Assembly: GCA_050742535.1 (NCBI GenBank)
Contig: JBOGIQ010000164.1
Coordinates: 1-12,491 of the forward strand
DNA length: 12,491 nucleotides
From: Gp6-AA40 sp050742535
GTDB lineage: Bacteria > Acidobacteriota > Vicinamibacteria > Vicinamibacterales > UBA2999
Direction of reading: 5' to 3'
In this document: positions 1-6,364 of the stretch, piece after piece
Layout: each line of letters opens with the position of its first letter
How positions within the stretch are numbered: the first letter of the stretch is position 1
The notes under the pieces: model-generated
Seen by the model: the letters and a program-made list of their open reading frames with translations, nothing else
What the model was told of the DNA's origin: nothing
The model's database searches: none
Position numbers and translations under genes: made by a program

Positions 1-63
1 ACGCGCGGGACCCGATGTCACGCGTGCAGCGTACCGAACGTCGCGCGCGCGTACAAGCGAAAT

Positions 64-107
64 CGCCTAAATCACGCCTGTTGAACCTGACAAAGTAGTG
101 TTAGGCG
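64..107 (-). terminator. Possible stem-loop just past the 433-residue haem protein gene
   Basis: CGCCTAA at 64-70 is the exact reverse complement of TTAGGCG at 101-107. The stem can continue with CAC 73-75 against GTG 98-100 after a two-base bulge. The structure begins 3 bp beyond the stop codon of the leftward gene ending at 111, so a role in 3'-end formation is plausible. The loop is long (about 22 nt) and there is no strong U tract, so a classical intrinsic terminator is doubtful. The remainder of 1-110 shows no gene or other element that I can support. Confidence 0.3.
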
Positions 108-110
108 GAC

Positions 111-1412
111 CTAGAACCAGACAGGAAGGTTCTTTTTCGTTCCTCTCAAGATCTCGACGATGGTGCTGCGCGTCGATGCGAGATGCGCGTAGCGTTTGTC
201 GCGCTCGTCGCCAGACAGGATTTGCTTCATGCGGCGATACACCATCTCGCGCACGTCGTCAGGCAGCCCATCGAACGCCGCGGAATACACCATGTAGCTG
301 CACGGATACCGCATCAGCCGCTGTTTCAGGTCCAGGTCCCGCAGCGATCGCCCTTTGCTGTCGCGTGGCCCACGCGCAGCGAACGCTGCGGCAAATCCGG
401 ATGTCCCGCTGACGTCTTCGAGCGGCGCTTCGCCGACAAAGAGCAGGTAATCGACGAGCTCGTTGACGGAGGGAGGAAGGCGCGTTGCGACGCCTGGCGG
501 CGGGTTCTCCGCCGCCGCCAGCCGCGCCAGCCAGCCGGCGCGCGTCAGAAGATTCATCACGCGCGCCTGATGCTGGAACACCAGCAGCGCGACGATGTCG
601 CTGTGTTCGGAGAGATAGCCGCTCGTATCGAATCGTCCAGCCAGCGTCGTCAGCGTTCGCGAGGGGCTCCATGCGGGAAGCTCCTGTGCGCGCCTGTCCG
701 GCAGCGTCAGGTTTCCGAGATGCGGCTGAGAACCGTGGCGGCCGGTGACATACCAGCCACCCCAGCGCTCCGCTGGCGGCGTGCGATGGTCCATCGTCGC
801 GTTGCCGAGCCACGGCAGCGTCGCGCCGTCGGCCGCAGTGGGAATGCTGCGCAGGACGAGGCCAGGGACCCCTTCAGCCGTCGCGGAGTAGTGGCAGCCG
901 AGACACTGGCCATCGGGGAACAGGCGTGGACCCATTCCCGCTTCCTGCGGCAGGAGGTAGAAGCCGATTCCCTGTCGCGGATCCTGAGCGGCGATTTCGA
1001 TGAAGCCTCCACGCATCCACGCCACCGCGACGTCATCGTTGAAGAAGATCGTGCGCGGGTTCGACGGATTGACGCGCGCTCCCTGCAGGCTCGTCTTCGA
1101 GAAGACCGCCATCTGCGATTCCACGGGAATGTCGAGCGCGTTCAGCAGCGAACGCAGATACCCGGCCGGCCCGTCGAAGGCGAGCGTCGCCGTTCCCGCG
1201 AGCAGACGCGCATTCAGCTGCGCCACGGGATCGGTCCGCGGCGCGACGCGGTAGCCGATTGCGGGGTGATCCAGCTCGACGGGATCCGGTTCGAAGATCC
1301 CTGTTGTGAATTGCGCCGCGCTCGCGGCAATCCAGCTGACCAGCAAAGTCCCGGCAGCAGCGGCGAACACGCGGCTGCGGCGGCCGGGCTGGCGCGACCC
1401 GTCTGCTACCAT
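111..1412 (-). CDS. Exported haem-c-type conserved hypothetical protein (single CxxCH), 433 aa
   Basis: I do not recognise a named family. The N-terminus has a basic stretch (residues 11-14) and a hydrophobic segment (about 16-33), so the protein is probably exported or anchored on the outer face of the membrane. One haem c attachment motif, CLGCH, lies at 170-174. Further conserved-looking blocks are HRTP plus RWGGWYVTG at 209-224, HG at 226-227, HLGN at 231-234, HSDIVALLVFQHQ at 270-282 and RYPCSYMVYS at 368-377. The many histidines and aromatic residues suggest additional metal or haem ligands (inference). The ATG at 1412 keeps the basic n-region; a GTG at 1370 would lose it. The gene diverges from the small dihaem cytochrome with only 6 bp between start codons, which suggests shared control and perhaps electron transfer between the products. 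The gene is confident, its function unknown. Confidence 0.82.
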   Translation of the reverse strand: MVADGSRQPGRRSRVFAAAAGTLLVSWIAASAAQFTTGIFEPDPVELDHPAIGYRVAPRTDPVAQLNARLLAGTATLAFDGPAGYLRSLLNALDIPVESQMAVFSKTSLQGARVNPSNPRTIFFNDDVAVAWMRGGFIEIAAQDPRQGIGFYLLPQEAGMGPRLFPDGQCLGCHYSATAEGVPGLVLRSIPTAADGATLPWLGNATMDHRTPPAERWGGWYVTGRHGSQPHLGNLTLPDRRAQELPAWSPSRTLTTLAGRFDTSGYLSEHSDIVALLVFQHQARVMNLLTRAGWLARLAAAENPPPGVATRLPPSVNELVDYLLFVGEAPLEDVSGTSGFAAAFAARGPRDSKGRSLRDLDLKQRLMRYPCSYMVYSAAFDGLPDDVREMVYRRMKQILSGDERDKRYAHLASTRSTIVEILRGTKKNLPVWF

Positions 1413-1418
1413 TGAGCA

Positions 1419-1892
1419 ATGTCCCGCACGGTCGGCTTCATTCTATCGGTGGGTTGCGCCGCGGCAGTTCTGTTTTCGGCCGCAACGTCCGATGCGCAGA
1501 AGCCGTCCGAAGGACAGCTGCTTGTCGAAAAGCGCTGTCAGGGCTGTCACAACATGCGCCGGATCGACACCGCGGCGAAGGACGCCAAAGCCTGGCAGGA
1601 GACCATCCAGACGATGATTCAGGATGGCGCGGAGGTCGAGGAGAGCGAGATCCCGGTGATGGTGCAGTGGCTGACCCGAGAGCACGGTCCCATGCCGGAG
1701 GGCGCCGGTAAGCAGATCCTGCTCAACACCTGCACGATGTGCCACAACCTGAATCGCATCAAGAACGGACGCCGGTCACCGGAGGAGTGGGAAGAGACGC
1801 TGCTGGCGATGCTGAACGAAGGCGCGCCGGTGTCCGACGAGCAGCTGCCCGTCATCCACGCCTACCTGTCACGCCACTTCGGCGTCGATTAA
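1419..1892 (+). CDS. Small exported dihaem cytochrome c with tandem-duplicated domain
   Basis: A 157-residue periplasmic electron carrier. Residues 1-26 form a signal peptide with probable cleavage after SDA. Two haem-binding motifs, CQGCH (40-44) and CTMCH (105-109), sit in two copies of one domain of about 60 residues with a constant offset of 65. CHN is followed by RI in both, W59 matches W124, M66 matches M131, and both copies end in L-x-R-x-[HF]-G. The repeated Met residues are candidate sixth haem ligands. The domain resembles the haem-binding part of quinohaemoprotein amine dehydrogenase alpha subunits (PF09098-like), but the protein here is free-standing. No clear ribosome binding site precedes the ATG. 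Its promoter must lie inside the divergent 433-residue gene. Its TAA stop overlaps the stop of the convergent regulator gene. Dihaem cytochrome: high confidence; redox partner unknown. Confidence 0.9.
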   Translation: MSRTVGFILSVGCAAAVLFSAATSDAQKPSEGQLLVEKRCQGCHNMRRIDTAAKDAKAWQETIQTMIQDGAEVEESEIPVMVQWLTREHGPMPEGAGKQILLNTCTMCHNLNRIKNGRRSPEEWEETLLAMLNEGAPVSDEQLPVIHAYLSRHFGVD

Positions 1893-2101
1893 TTCTTCTC
1901 TTTCACCCACTCGAGCAGATCGCCGGGCTGACAGTTGAGTTCCCGGCACAACGCCTCCAGCGTCGAGAAGCGGATCGCCCGCGCCTTGTTCGTTTTCAGG
2001 ATGGACAGGTTGGCAAGGGTCATCCCGACGCGATCGGCGAGTTCAGTGAGCGTGAGACGACGGTCGAGCAGCAGATGATCCAGCTTGACGCGGATGGCCA
2101 T
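1889..2101 (-). CDS. Cro/CI-type (YozG-like) helix-turn-helix regulator
   Basis: A 70-residue DNA-binding protein with a single HTH domain filling almost the whole chain (about residues 6-65). The pattern LTLTELADRVGMTLANLSIL followed by KTNKARAIRF and STLEALCRELNCQPGDLLEW is typical of the small HTH_26/YozG regulators. In that family these proteins are usually partners of DUF2975 membrane proteins, and here the DUF2975 gene lies immediately upstream with an 8-bp gap. An AAGG ribosome binding site precedes the ATG, inside the 3' end of the partner gene. The likely role is autoregulation of the two-gene operon through the inverted repeat at 2777-2812 (inference). The last four bases, TTAA, are shared tail to tail with the cytochrome gene: TAA is the stop on both strands. 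Confidence 0.9.
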   Translation of the reverse strand: MAIRVKLDHLLLDRRLTLTELADRVGMTLANLSILKTNKARAIRFSTLEALCRELNCQPGDLLEWVKEKN

Positions 2102-2109
2102 GGCGCCCT

Positions 2110-2763
2110 TCAGATCGTCAGCGCCTGATCTTCGTCGAGGCGTGTGCCGGCAGCGAAGACCTCGGCGATGGCGTAGATGACGAAGGCGAGGAAGACGGCG
2201 AAGAAATCGACGTTGAAGCTCGCATCGAACAGCAGGCCCGCCGCCGTGAAGTGGGTCTTGGCGTAAAACTGGTCGACGAAGACGAGCGCGGCGCGCAACA
2301 CCTCACCGCCGATGACGGCCGCGGCGACGCGCCGCAAGCGCCTGGCATTGGCGGCGACGAACGGCTGGCCTTTGCGCATCGTGCCGACGACTTTGTGCAG
2401 CTGGTCGAGACCCCAGATCGCGACAAGGAAGAGCGCCAGCAGGAACGCCGCGTTGATAAAGAGAAACCATCCCTCGGGCGCGGGGAACCGCAGCGAGCCG
2501 TGTGTGTCCCGCAGTTCGGCACGCTCGACCCCGATCGACGGTGCCGCGATCCGGTGAGCGTCGGAGTCGACGTAGAACCTGACCGGGATGGTCATCCTCG
2601 ACCCGATCGTCAGCCACGACGCATCCACTTCCAGTAGTTCCGTCGTGAATGGGACGATGGTGACGACCAAGACTGTCAGGACTAATCCGAGCGTCACCAG
2701 ACCGCGCGCGACGCCCAGAATCCACGAAACGAGCGCCGCCGGAAGGTTTCTGCGAGCCGCCAT
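2110..2763 (-). CDS. DUF2975 family integral membrane protein
   Basis: A 217-residue inner-membrane protein with four predicted membrane segments (about 19-39, 99-118, 144-165 and 185-206). Hallmarks of DUF2975 (PF11188, B. subtilis YoaS-like) are the cytoplasmic GQPFVAANARRLRR block at 132-145 and the end of the protein, EVFAAGTRLDEDQALTI. Between TM1 and TM2 lies an extracytoplasmic domain of about 55 residues. The molecular role of the family is unknown. Its constant association with a YozG-type regulator suggests a membrane sensor or an envelope-stress function (inference). The start is well supported: GAGGAGG lies 5 bases before the ATG. It is the first gene of the operon, with the HTH gene following 8 bp downstream. 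Confidence 0.92.
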   Translation of the reverse strand: MAARRNLPAALVSWILGVARGLVTLGLVLTVLVVTIVPFTTELLEVDASWLTIGSRMTIPVRFYVDSDAHRIAAPSIGVERAELRDTHGSLRFPAPEGWFLFINAAFLLALFLVAIWGLDQLHKVVGTMRKGQPFVAANARRLRRVAAAVIGGEVLRAALVFVDQFYAKTHFTAAGLLFDASFNVDFFAVFLAFVIYAIAEVFAAGTRLDEDQALTI

Positions 2764-2776
2764 GGTCGCCTCCTCG

Positions 2777-2812
2777 TATCGGATATCAGCAAACTAATAT
2801 CGATATACGATA
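2777..2812. promoter_or_regulatory. Probable operator of the DUF2975-HTH operon
   Basis: TATCGGATATC (2777-2787) and GATATACGATA (2802-2812) form an inverted repeat matching at 10 of 11 positions with a 14-bp spacer. The spacer side also contains a perfect palindrome, ATATCGATAT (2797-2806). The elements start 13 bp ahead of the DUF2975 start codon, next to its ribosome binding site. This AT-rich block stands out in GC-rich surroundings. Binding by the HTH protein encoded in the same operon is inferred from position and symmetry. No clear -35/-10 pair was identified. Confidence 0.55.
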
Positions 2813-2840
2813 AGACCTGACGGCTAGTTCACCCAAACGG

Positions 2841-2858
2841 GTCCGGCTGAAGCCGGAC
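2841..2858. repeat. REP-like perfect hairpin downstream of the ankyrin gene
   Basis: GTCCGGCT-GA-AGCCGGAC is a perfect 8-bp stem with a two-base centre (in practice a tetraloop). It lies in the 110-bp gap between the end of the ankyrin gene (2874) and the start of the DUF2975 gene (2763). No U tract follows on either strand, so it resembles an interspersed REP-type element or mRNA-stabilising hairpin more than an intrinsic terminator. Copy number elsewhere in the genome cannot be judged from this window. Confidence 0.55.
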
Positions 2859-2873
2859 ACTACGACGTGAGAT

Positions 2874-4865
2874 TTAGTTGCTGCCCGCGCAGAGCAGGAC
2901 GACGCAGACCGAGAGGATGTTGCGCCCCTTGGGTGGCGCGGGGATGCCGCGCTCTTCCATCAACTTGCGGAGCAGCGCGGACGTTTCCGGATATTCGACG
3001 GCCGACTGCACGCCGACGCGCACGAGGCCGTCGGCGTAGTCGATCGCCTGCCAGCGGTGGCCGGCGGCCGAGGACGTGGCCTTGTCGGTGTCGCGGCTGC
3101 CGCGGTCTTTCTGTCCGAGGTCGGCGCCTCGTTCGACCAGCAGGAGCACGGCGTCGTTCCGTCCCTTCATCGCCGCGCCCATCAGCGCCGTGCGGCCGTC
3201 ATTGTTCGCGCCGTTCGGGTCGAGCCCGAGGTCGAGCAGCAGCCGGATCGCCTCGACGTTCTCCTTGACGGAACGCTCGTAGGTGACGCCCGGCACCCAG
3301 CCGATGCCGCCGGCCGCCGTCAGCGCCGTGTCGCCGAAGGTGGTGGCGATCTTCGGATCCGCCTTGTATTGGAGCAGCAGCTTCATCAGCGCCGTGTCGC
3401 CGGACTGCGACGCACGGATGAACGGCGTCGAGCCGTCCTCGAGGAACCACTGCATCGTAAAGATGGTGCGCGTCAGCGTGTTGTCCTTGATGCGCGCATT
3501 CGGATTGGCGCCCTTCTCGAGCAGCAGCCGGATGAACTCGAGGTGATCCATGTCCGCCTTCGGAACCGGATAATCGCCGCCCTCGATGTTGCGGTTGTCC
3601 GCCGCCAGATACAGCGGCGTCCACAGCCCCTTGTTCGCCAGGTTGACGTTTGCGCCGCGGTCGATCAGCAGCTTCGCCAGCTGATAATTACGGTTGTTGA
3701 CCGCGGTCAGCAGCGGCGACCAGCCGTACTCGGACTGCTGGTTCACGTTCGCGCCGGCGTCGAGAAGCGCGCGCGCCGACTCGATGTCGCCCTCGCGCGC
3801 GGCGAAGATGAGCGGCGTCAGCCCGCCGCCGCCTCCGCCAACGAGACCGGCGACCACCACTTCCGTATCGTCGGCGTCATCCGCGTCCTGCTCCGGTGCC
3901 TGCGCCGCGGCCGGCTGCTGCTGCGCGGCGCCGCCCTGCCGGCCGGCGCCGCCTTGCCTGCCGCCGCCACCTTGTCTGCCGCCGCCTTGTCTACTTCCGC
4001 CTTGCCTGCCCGCGCCGCCGGCCTGTCCACCGCCCTGTTCGGCTCCCGCGGCAGCGCCGCCCTGGTTGTTGCCCCCGGCAGCGGCAGCGGGTGCGGCCGG
4101 CAGCGGCTGTCCATCCGGCCCGAGGGCCTGCCCGAGGCCTCGCTGGCCGAGCATCGGAACGCCGTTCTGACGCTCGAATTCGAACTGTTCGTCATAGGTG
4201 CGTCCCGCCGCCTGCGCGCGCAGCCGCCGCTCGCGCGCCTCGTCTACCACGCGCGTGTTGACGCGACCTGCCATGTAGTTGCGCGGCACCCCGGCGCCCC
4301 CGGACTTCGCCGACGGATCGGCGCCGGCCGCCAGCAGCGCCTTCACGGCTTCGGGATGCTTCTGTTCCGCGGCCCACATCAGCGCCGTCGTTCCACGCAG
4401 CGGCTCCCGGGCGTTGACGTCGGCGCCGGCTTCCACCAGCACTGTGAGCGCCTGCGGATTGCCGTTGCGCGCCGCCAGCATGATCATCGTTTCGCCATTG
4501 GGCCCCAGCGATTTGGCGTCGGCGCCGGCCTTCAACAGCCGGTCGATGATCGCGGCGTTGCCGTAGATCGATGCCATGGCGAGCGGCGTCATCCCTTCAC
4601 GATTCGCCGCCTTGACGTTGGCTCCGGTGCGGACGAGCAGATCGACGAGATCCACCGCATCCCGGTACACAGCCCAATGCAGCGCCGTGGCGCCGTCGAC
4701 CTGGGGCGCATTCACGTCGGCTTTGGCTTGGAGCAGTTTCTGAATGGCCGGTCGATCGCCGGCCTGGGCGGCGTCCGCCACCGGACTGCGGCGGTTCTGC
4801 GCCGCAGGCGCGGTGATCAGACAAGTCAGAAGGAGAACCGTGAAGCCAGCGAGTCGTCGGCTCAT
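2874..4865 (-). CDS. Exported ankyrin-repeat protein with Gly/Gln-rich linker
   Basis: A 663-residue protein with a Sec signal peptide (1-22, probable cleavage at APAA-Q). An N-terminal ankyrin block of about five repeats (29-187) has typical G-x-TALHWA, A-x-x-LL-x-AGAD and VN-type motifs. A spacer (188-254) follows, then a low-complexity linker rich in Gly, Ala and Gln (about 255-348, with five RQGG units at 287-312), then a second ankyrin block (349-585). The C-terminal tail ends in a hydrophobic SVCVVLLCAGSN with two cysteines. Ankyrin repeats bind proteins; here that happens outside the cytoplasm. AAGGAA lies 8-9 bases before the ATG. The gene follows the DUF1552 and DUF1592-family genes on the same strand after an 87-bp gap, so a scaffold or accessory role for those exported proteins is likely (inference). 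Confidence 0.9.
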   Translation of the reverse strand: MSRRLAGFTVLLLTCLITAPAAQNRRSPVADAAQAGDRPAIQKLLQAKADVNAPQVDGATALHWAVYRDAVDLVDLLVRTGANVKAANREGMTPLAMASIYGNAAIIDRLLKAGADAKSLGPNGETMIMLAARNGNPQALTVLVEAGADVNAREPLRGTTALMWAAEQKHPEAVKALLAAGADPSAKSGGAGVPRNYMAGRVNTRVVDEARERRLRAQAAGRTYDEQFEFERQNGVPMLGQRGLGQALGPDGQPLPAAPAAAAGGNNQGGAAAGAEQGGGQAGGAGRQGGSRQGGGRQGGGGRQGGAGRQGGAAQQQPAAAQAPEQDADDADDTEVVVAGLVGGGGGGLTPLIFAAREGDIESARALLDAGANVNQQSEYGWSPLLTAVNNRNYQLAKLLIDRGANVNLANKGLWTPLYLAADNRNIEGGDYPVPKADMDHLEFIRLLLEKGANPNARIKDNTLTRTIFTMQWFLEDGSTPFIRASQSGDTALMKLLLQYKADPKIATTFGDTALTAAGGIGWVPGVTYERSVKENVEAIRLLLDLGLDPNGANNDGRTALMGAAMKGRNDAVLLLVERGADLGQKDRGSRDTDKATSSAAGHRWQAIDYADGLVRVGVQSAVEYPETSALLRKLMEERGIPAPPKGRNILSVCVVLLCAGSN
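3930..4007 (-). repeat. Short tandem repeats coding for RQGG units
   Basis: Within the ankyrin gene, five RQGG units separated by one or two small residues (S, G, GG, AG) are coded by near-repetitive CT/CCGCC-rich DNA. They join two ankyrin blocks. Such repeats can change length by slippage, so linker length may vary between strains (inference). Confidence 0.7.
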
Positions 4866-4927
4866 CGTGTCGATTCCTTCGGCACCGCTGAAGGGCCCTA
4901 CGCGCCCCCTCTGCGATGGTGCCGTAG

Positions 4928-4948
4928 GGCACCCTTTCGAAGGGTGCC
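4928..4948. repeat. Perfect hairpin between the DUF1552 and ankyrin genes
   Basis: GGCACCCTT-TCG-AAGGGTGCC is a 9-bp perfect stem with a three-base loop, 4 bp beyond the DUF1552 stop codon. A second, longer-range pairing is possible: CGGCACC at 4880-4886 with GGTGCCG at 4918-4924. No U tract follows on the minus strand, so partial termination, mRNA protection or a REP-like element are all possible. The rest of the 87-bp gap carries only the ankyrin ribosome binding site. Confidence 0.5.
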
Positions 4949-4952
4949 GGTG

Positions 4953-6362
4953 TTAGAGAAGCTTTGCCAGTGACCCGGTGCTGTCTCCCTGCTTGTCCTT
5001 ATCGATGCCGAACATGTTCAGCACGCTGACGAGCAGATTGCCGGTCGTAACCGTTTTGCGCTCGTACGCCAGGTGACGGTTTCCGCGCAGCCCCAGGTTC
5101 TTGCCGCCGATCAGGAAGTGCGGCACATCGTAGTGCTGGTGCTGGTTGGAATTCCCCATGTTCGTGCCGTGCAGGATGACGGTGTTGTCGAGCAGCGTGC
5201 CGTCGCCCTCGCGAATGGACTTCAGTTCCTCCGCCAGATACGCCGTCGTCGACAGGTGGTACTTGTTCAGGTCCGCGTAGCGGCGAATCTGTACCGGGTC
5301 GTCCTGGTGATGCGATCCGCCGTGGAAGCTCACGCTCGTTCCGCCGTTCGGGAAGAGCTCGCCCTTGGGGAACGGATACGTGCGGCCGGTCAGGTCGCGG
5401 GCGCCGAGCAGCGTGACGACGCGAGTGATGTCGGCCTTCAGCGCCAGCGCCACGAGCTTGTAGTGGAACCGGATGTGCTGATCGAACTGCTCGGGAATCC
5501 CCGGCGGCAGATCCAGCTCCGGCACATCGCCCGACGCCTTGGCGGCGAGCTGGATGCGGCGCTCGATCTCGCGGATTTCGTCCGTGTACTGGTTGACCGT
5601 CTGGACGTCCGCCGGTCCGAGCTGACGGCGAAGCGTCGCGAGCTCGGCGACGAGCGAGTCGAGGATGCTCTTGCTCTGGCGCATGCGCTGCGCCCGCTGC
5701 TCGGGGGTCGAGCCGCTGCCGAACAGGCGCTCGAAGACGACCTGCGGATTGAGCTCCATGGGCAGGGGGCTCGTGCGCGGCACGTGCTCCTCGGGCGGCG
5801 TCGGCAGCTCGATCCACGAAATCGAGTTGGTGTACGAGCAGCTGTAGCCTTCGCCGCAATTGCTCGAGCTCGAGTTCGGATCCTCGACGGCGAGCTGAAG
5901 CGACGGCAGCAGCGACTCGCGGCCGATCTTCTGCGCGATCTGCTGGTCGATCGTCGCGCTGCCGACGGTCGCATCCGAGCCGGCCGTCTTCCGCGGCTTG
6001 ATGCCGGTGAGGTAAGCCGCAGCCACCCAGTGGTCCGACCCGGTCGTGCCCTCGGGCGGTTCCGCCGACTTCGACCATAGGCCGCTCATGATCGTCGTCT
6101 CGTCCTTGACCTTGCCCAGCGCCTGCGAGATCACCGGCAGGTTATCCGCCAGCGCACCGTCGGCCTTCGGCTCCCAGAAACCTGGCGCCATGCCGTGCGG
6201 ATAGAAGACGCCGACAAAGCGCGGCTTTGCCTGTCCGGCGGCCGTCTGCGCGGCGGCCGTCGTGGCTGGAATCATTGCCTCGAGCACGGGCAGCGCGAGC
6301 GTGGCGCCCGCACCCTGCAGGAACGTTCGACGCTTGATGTGCTTCTTCGTTACGAAGGACAT
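4953..6362 (-). CDS. DUF1552 family protein with twin-arginine signal
   Basis: A 469-residue exported protein of PF07586. The family is widespread in Planctomycetes, Acidobacteria and Myxobacteria and its biochemical role is unknown; relation to DUF1501/alkaline-phosphatase-like folds is a family-level suggestion. The Tat motif RRTFLQG starts at residue 11 and is followed by a hydrophobic stretch and an AAAQ cleavage region near 36-39. This implies export in folded form, possibly with a cofactor. Recognisable blocks are FYPHGMAPGFW (53-63), DHWVAAAYLTG (110-120), the CGEGYSCSYTNSISW cysteine block (169-183), FHGGSHH (346-352) and HGTNMGNSNQHQHYDVPH (398-415), which is rich in possible metal ligands. 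The ATG at 6362 lies 2 bp after the stop of the DUF1592-family gene, with GGAG inside that gene, so translation is probably coupled. The same frame stays open upstream to 7268, but that part overlaps the previous gene and is not coding. Confidence 0.93.
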   Translation of the reverse strand: MSFVTKKHIKRRTFLQGAGATLALPVLEAMIPATTAAAQTAAGQAKPRFVGVFYPHGMAPGFWEPKADGALADNLPVISQALGKVKDETTIMSGLWSKSAEPPEGTTGSDHWVAAAYLTGIKPRKTAGSDATVGSATIDQQIAQKIGRESLLPSLQLAVEDPNSSSSNCGEGYSCSYTNSISWIELPTPPEEHVPRTSPLPMELNPQVVFERLFGSGSTPEQRAQRMRQSKSILDSLVAELATLRRQLGPADVQTVNQYTDEIREIERRIQLAAKASGDVPELDLPPGIPEQFDQHIRFHYKLVALALKADITRVVTLLGARDLTGRTYPFPKGELFPNGGTSVSFHGGSHHQDDPVQIRRYADLNKYHLSTTAYLAEELKSIREGDGTLLDNTVILHGTNMGNSNQHQHYDVPHFLIGGKNLGLRGNRHLAYERKTVTTGNLLVSVLNMFGIDKDKQGDSTGSLAKLL

Positions 6363-6364
6363 GA

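Noticed and set aside
64..107. Integron attC-like site: GTTAGGC at 100-106 with GCCTAAA at 65-71
   Set aside because: One half is a perfect core-type heptamer, but the other has a mismatch at the critical C, the span (about 42 bp) is shorter than usual attC sites, and no integrase or cassette array is seen.
183..1415. Long plus-strand ORF (410 codons) opposite the 433-residue haem protein
   Set aside because: Arg-rich, low-complexity translation with no domain or signal peptide; the opposite strand has a signal peptide and CxxCH. A GC-driven shadow.
3057..4973. Plus-strand ORF of 638 codons opposite the ankyrin gene
   Set aside because: Composition is Arg/Gly/His-rich without recognisable domains; the minus strand has clear ankyrin repeats, a signal peptide and a ribosome binding site.
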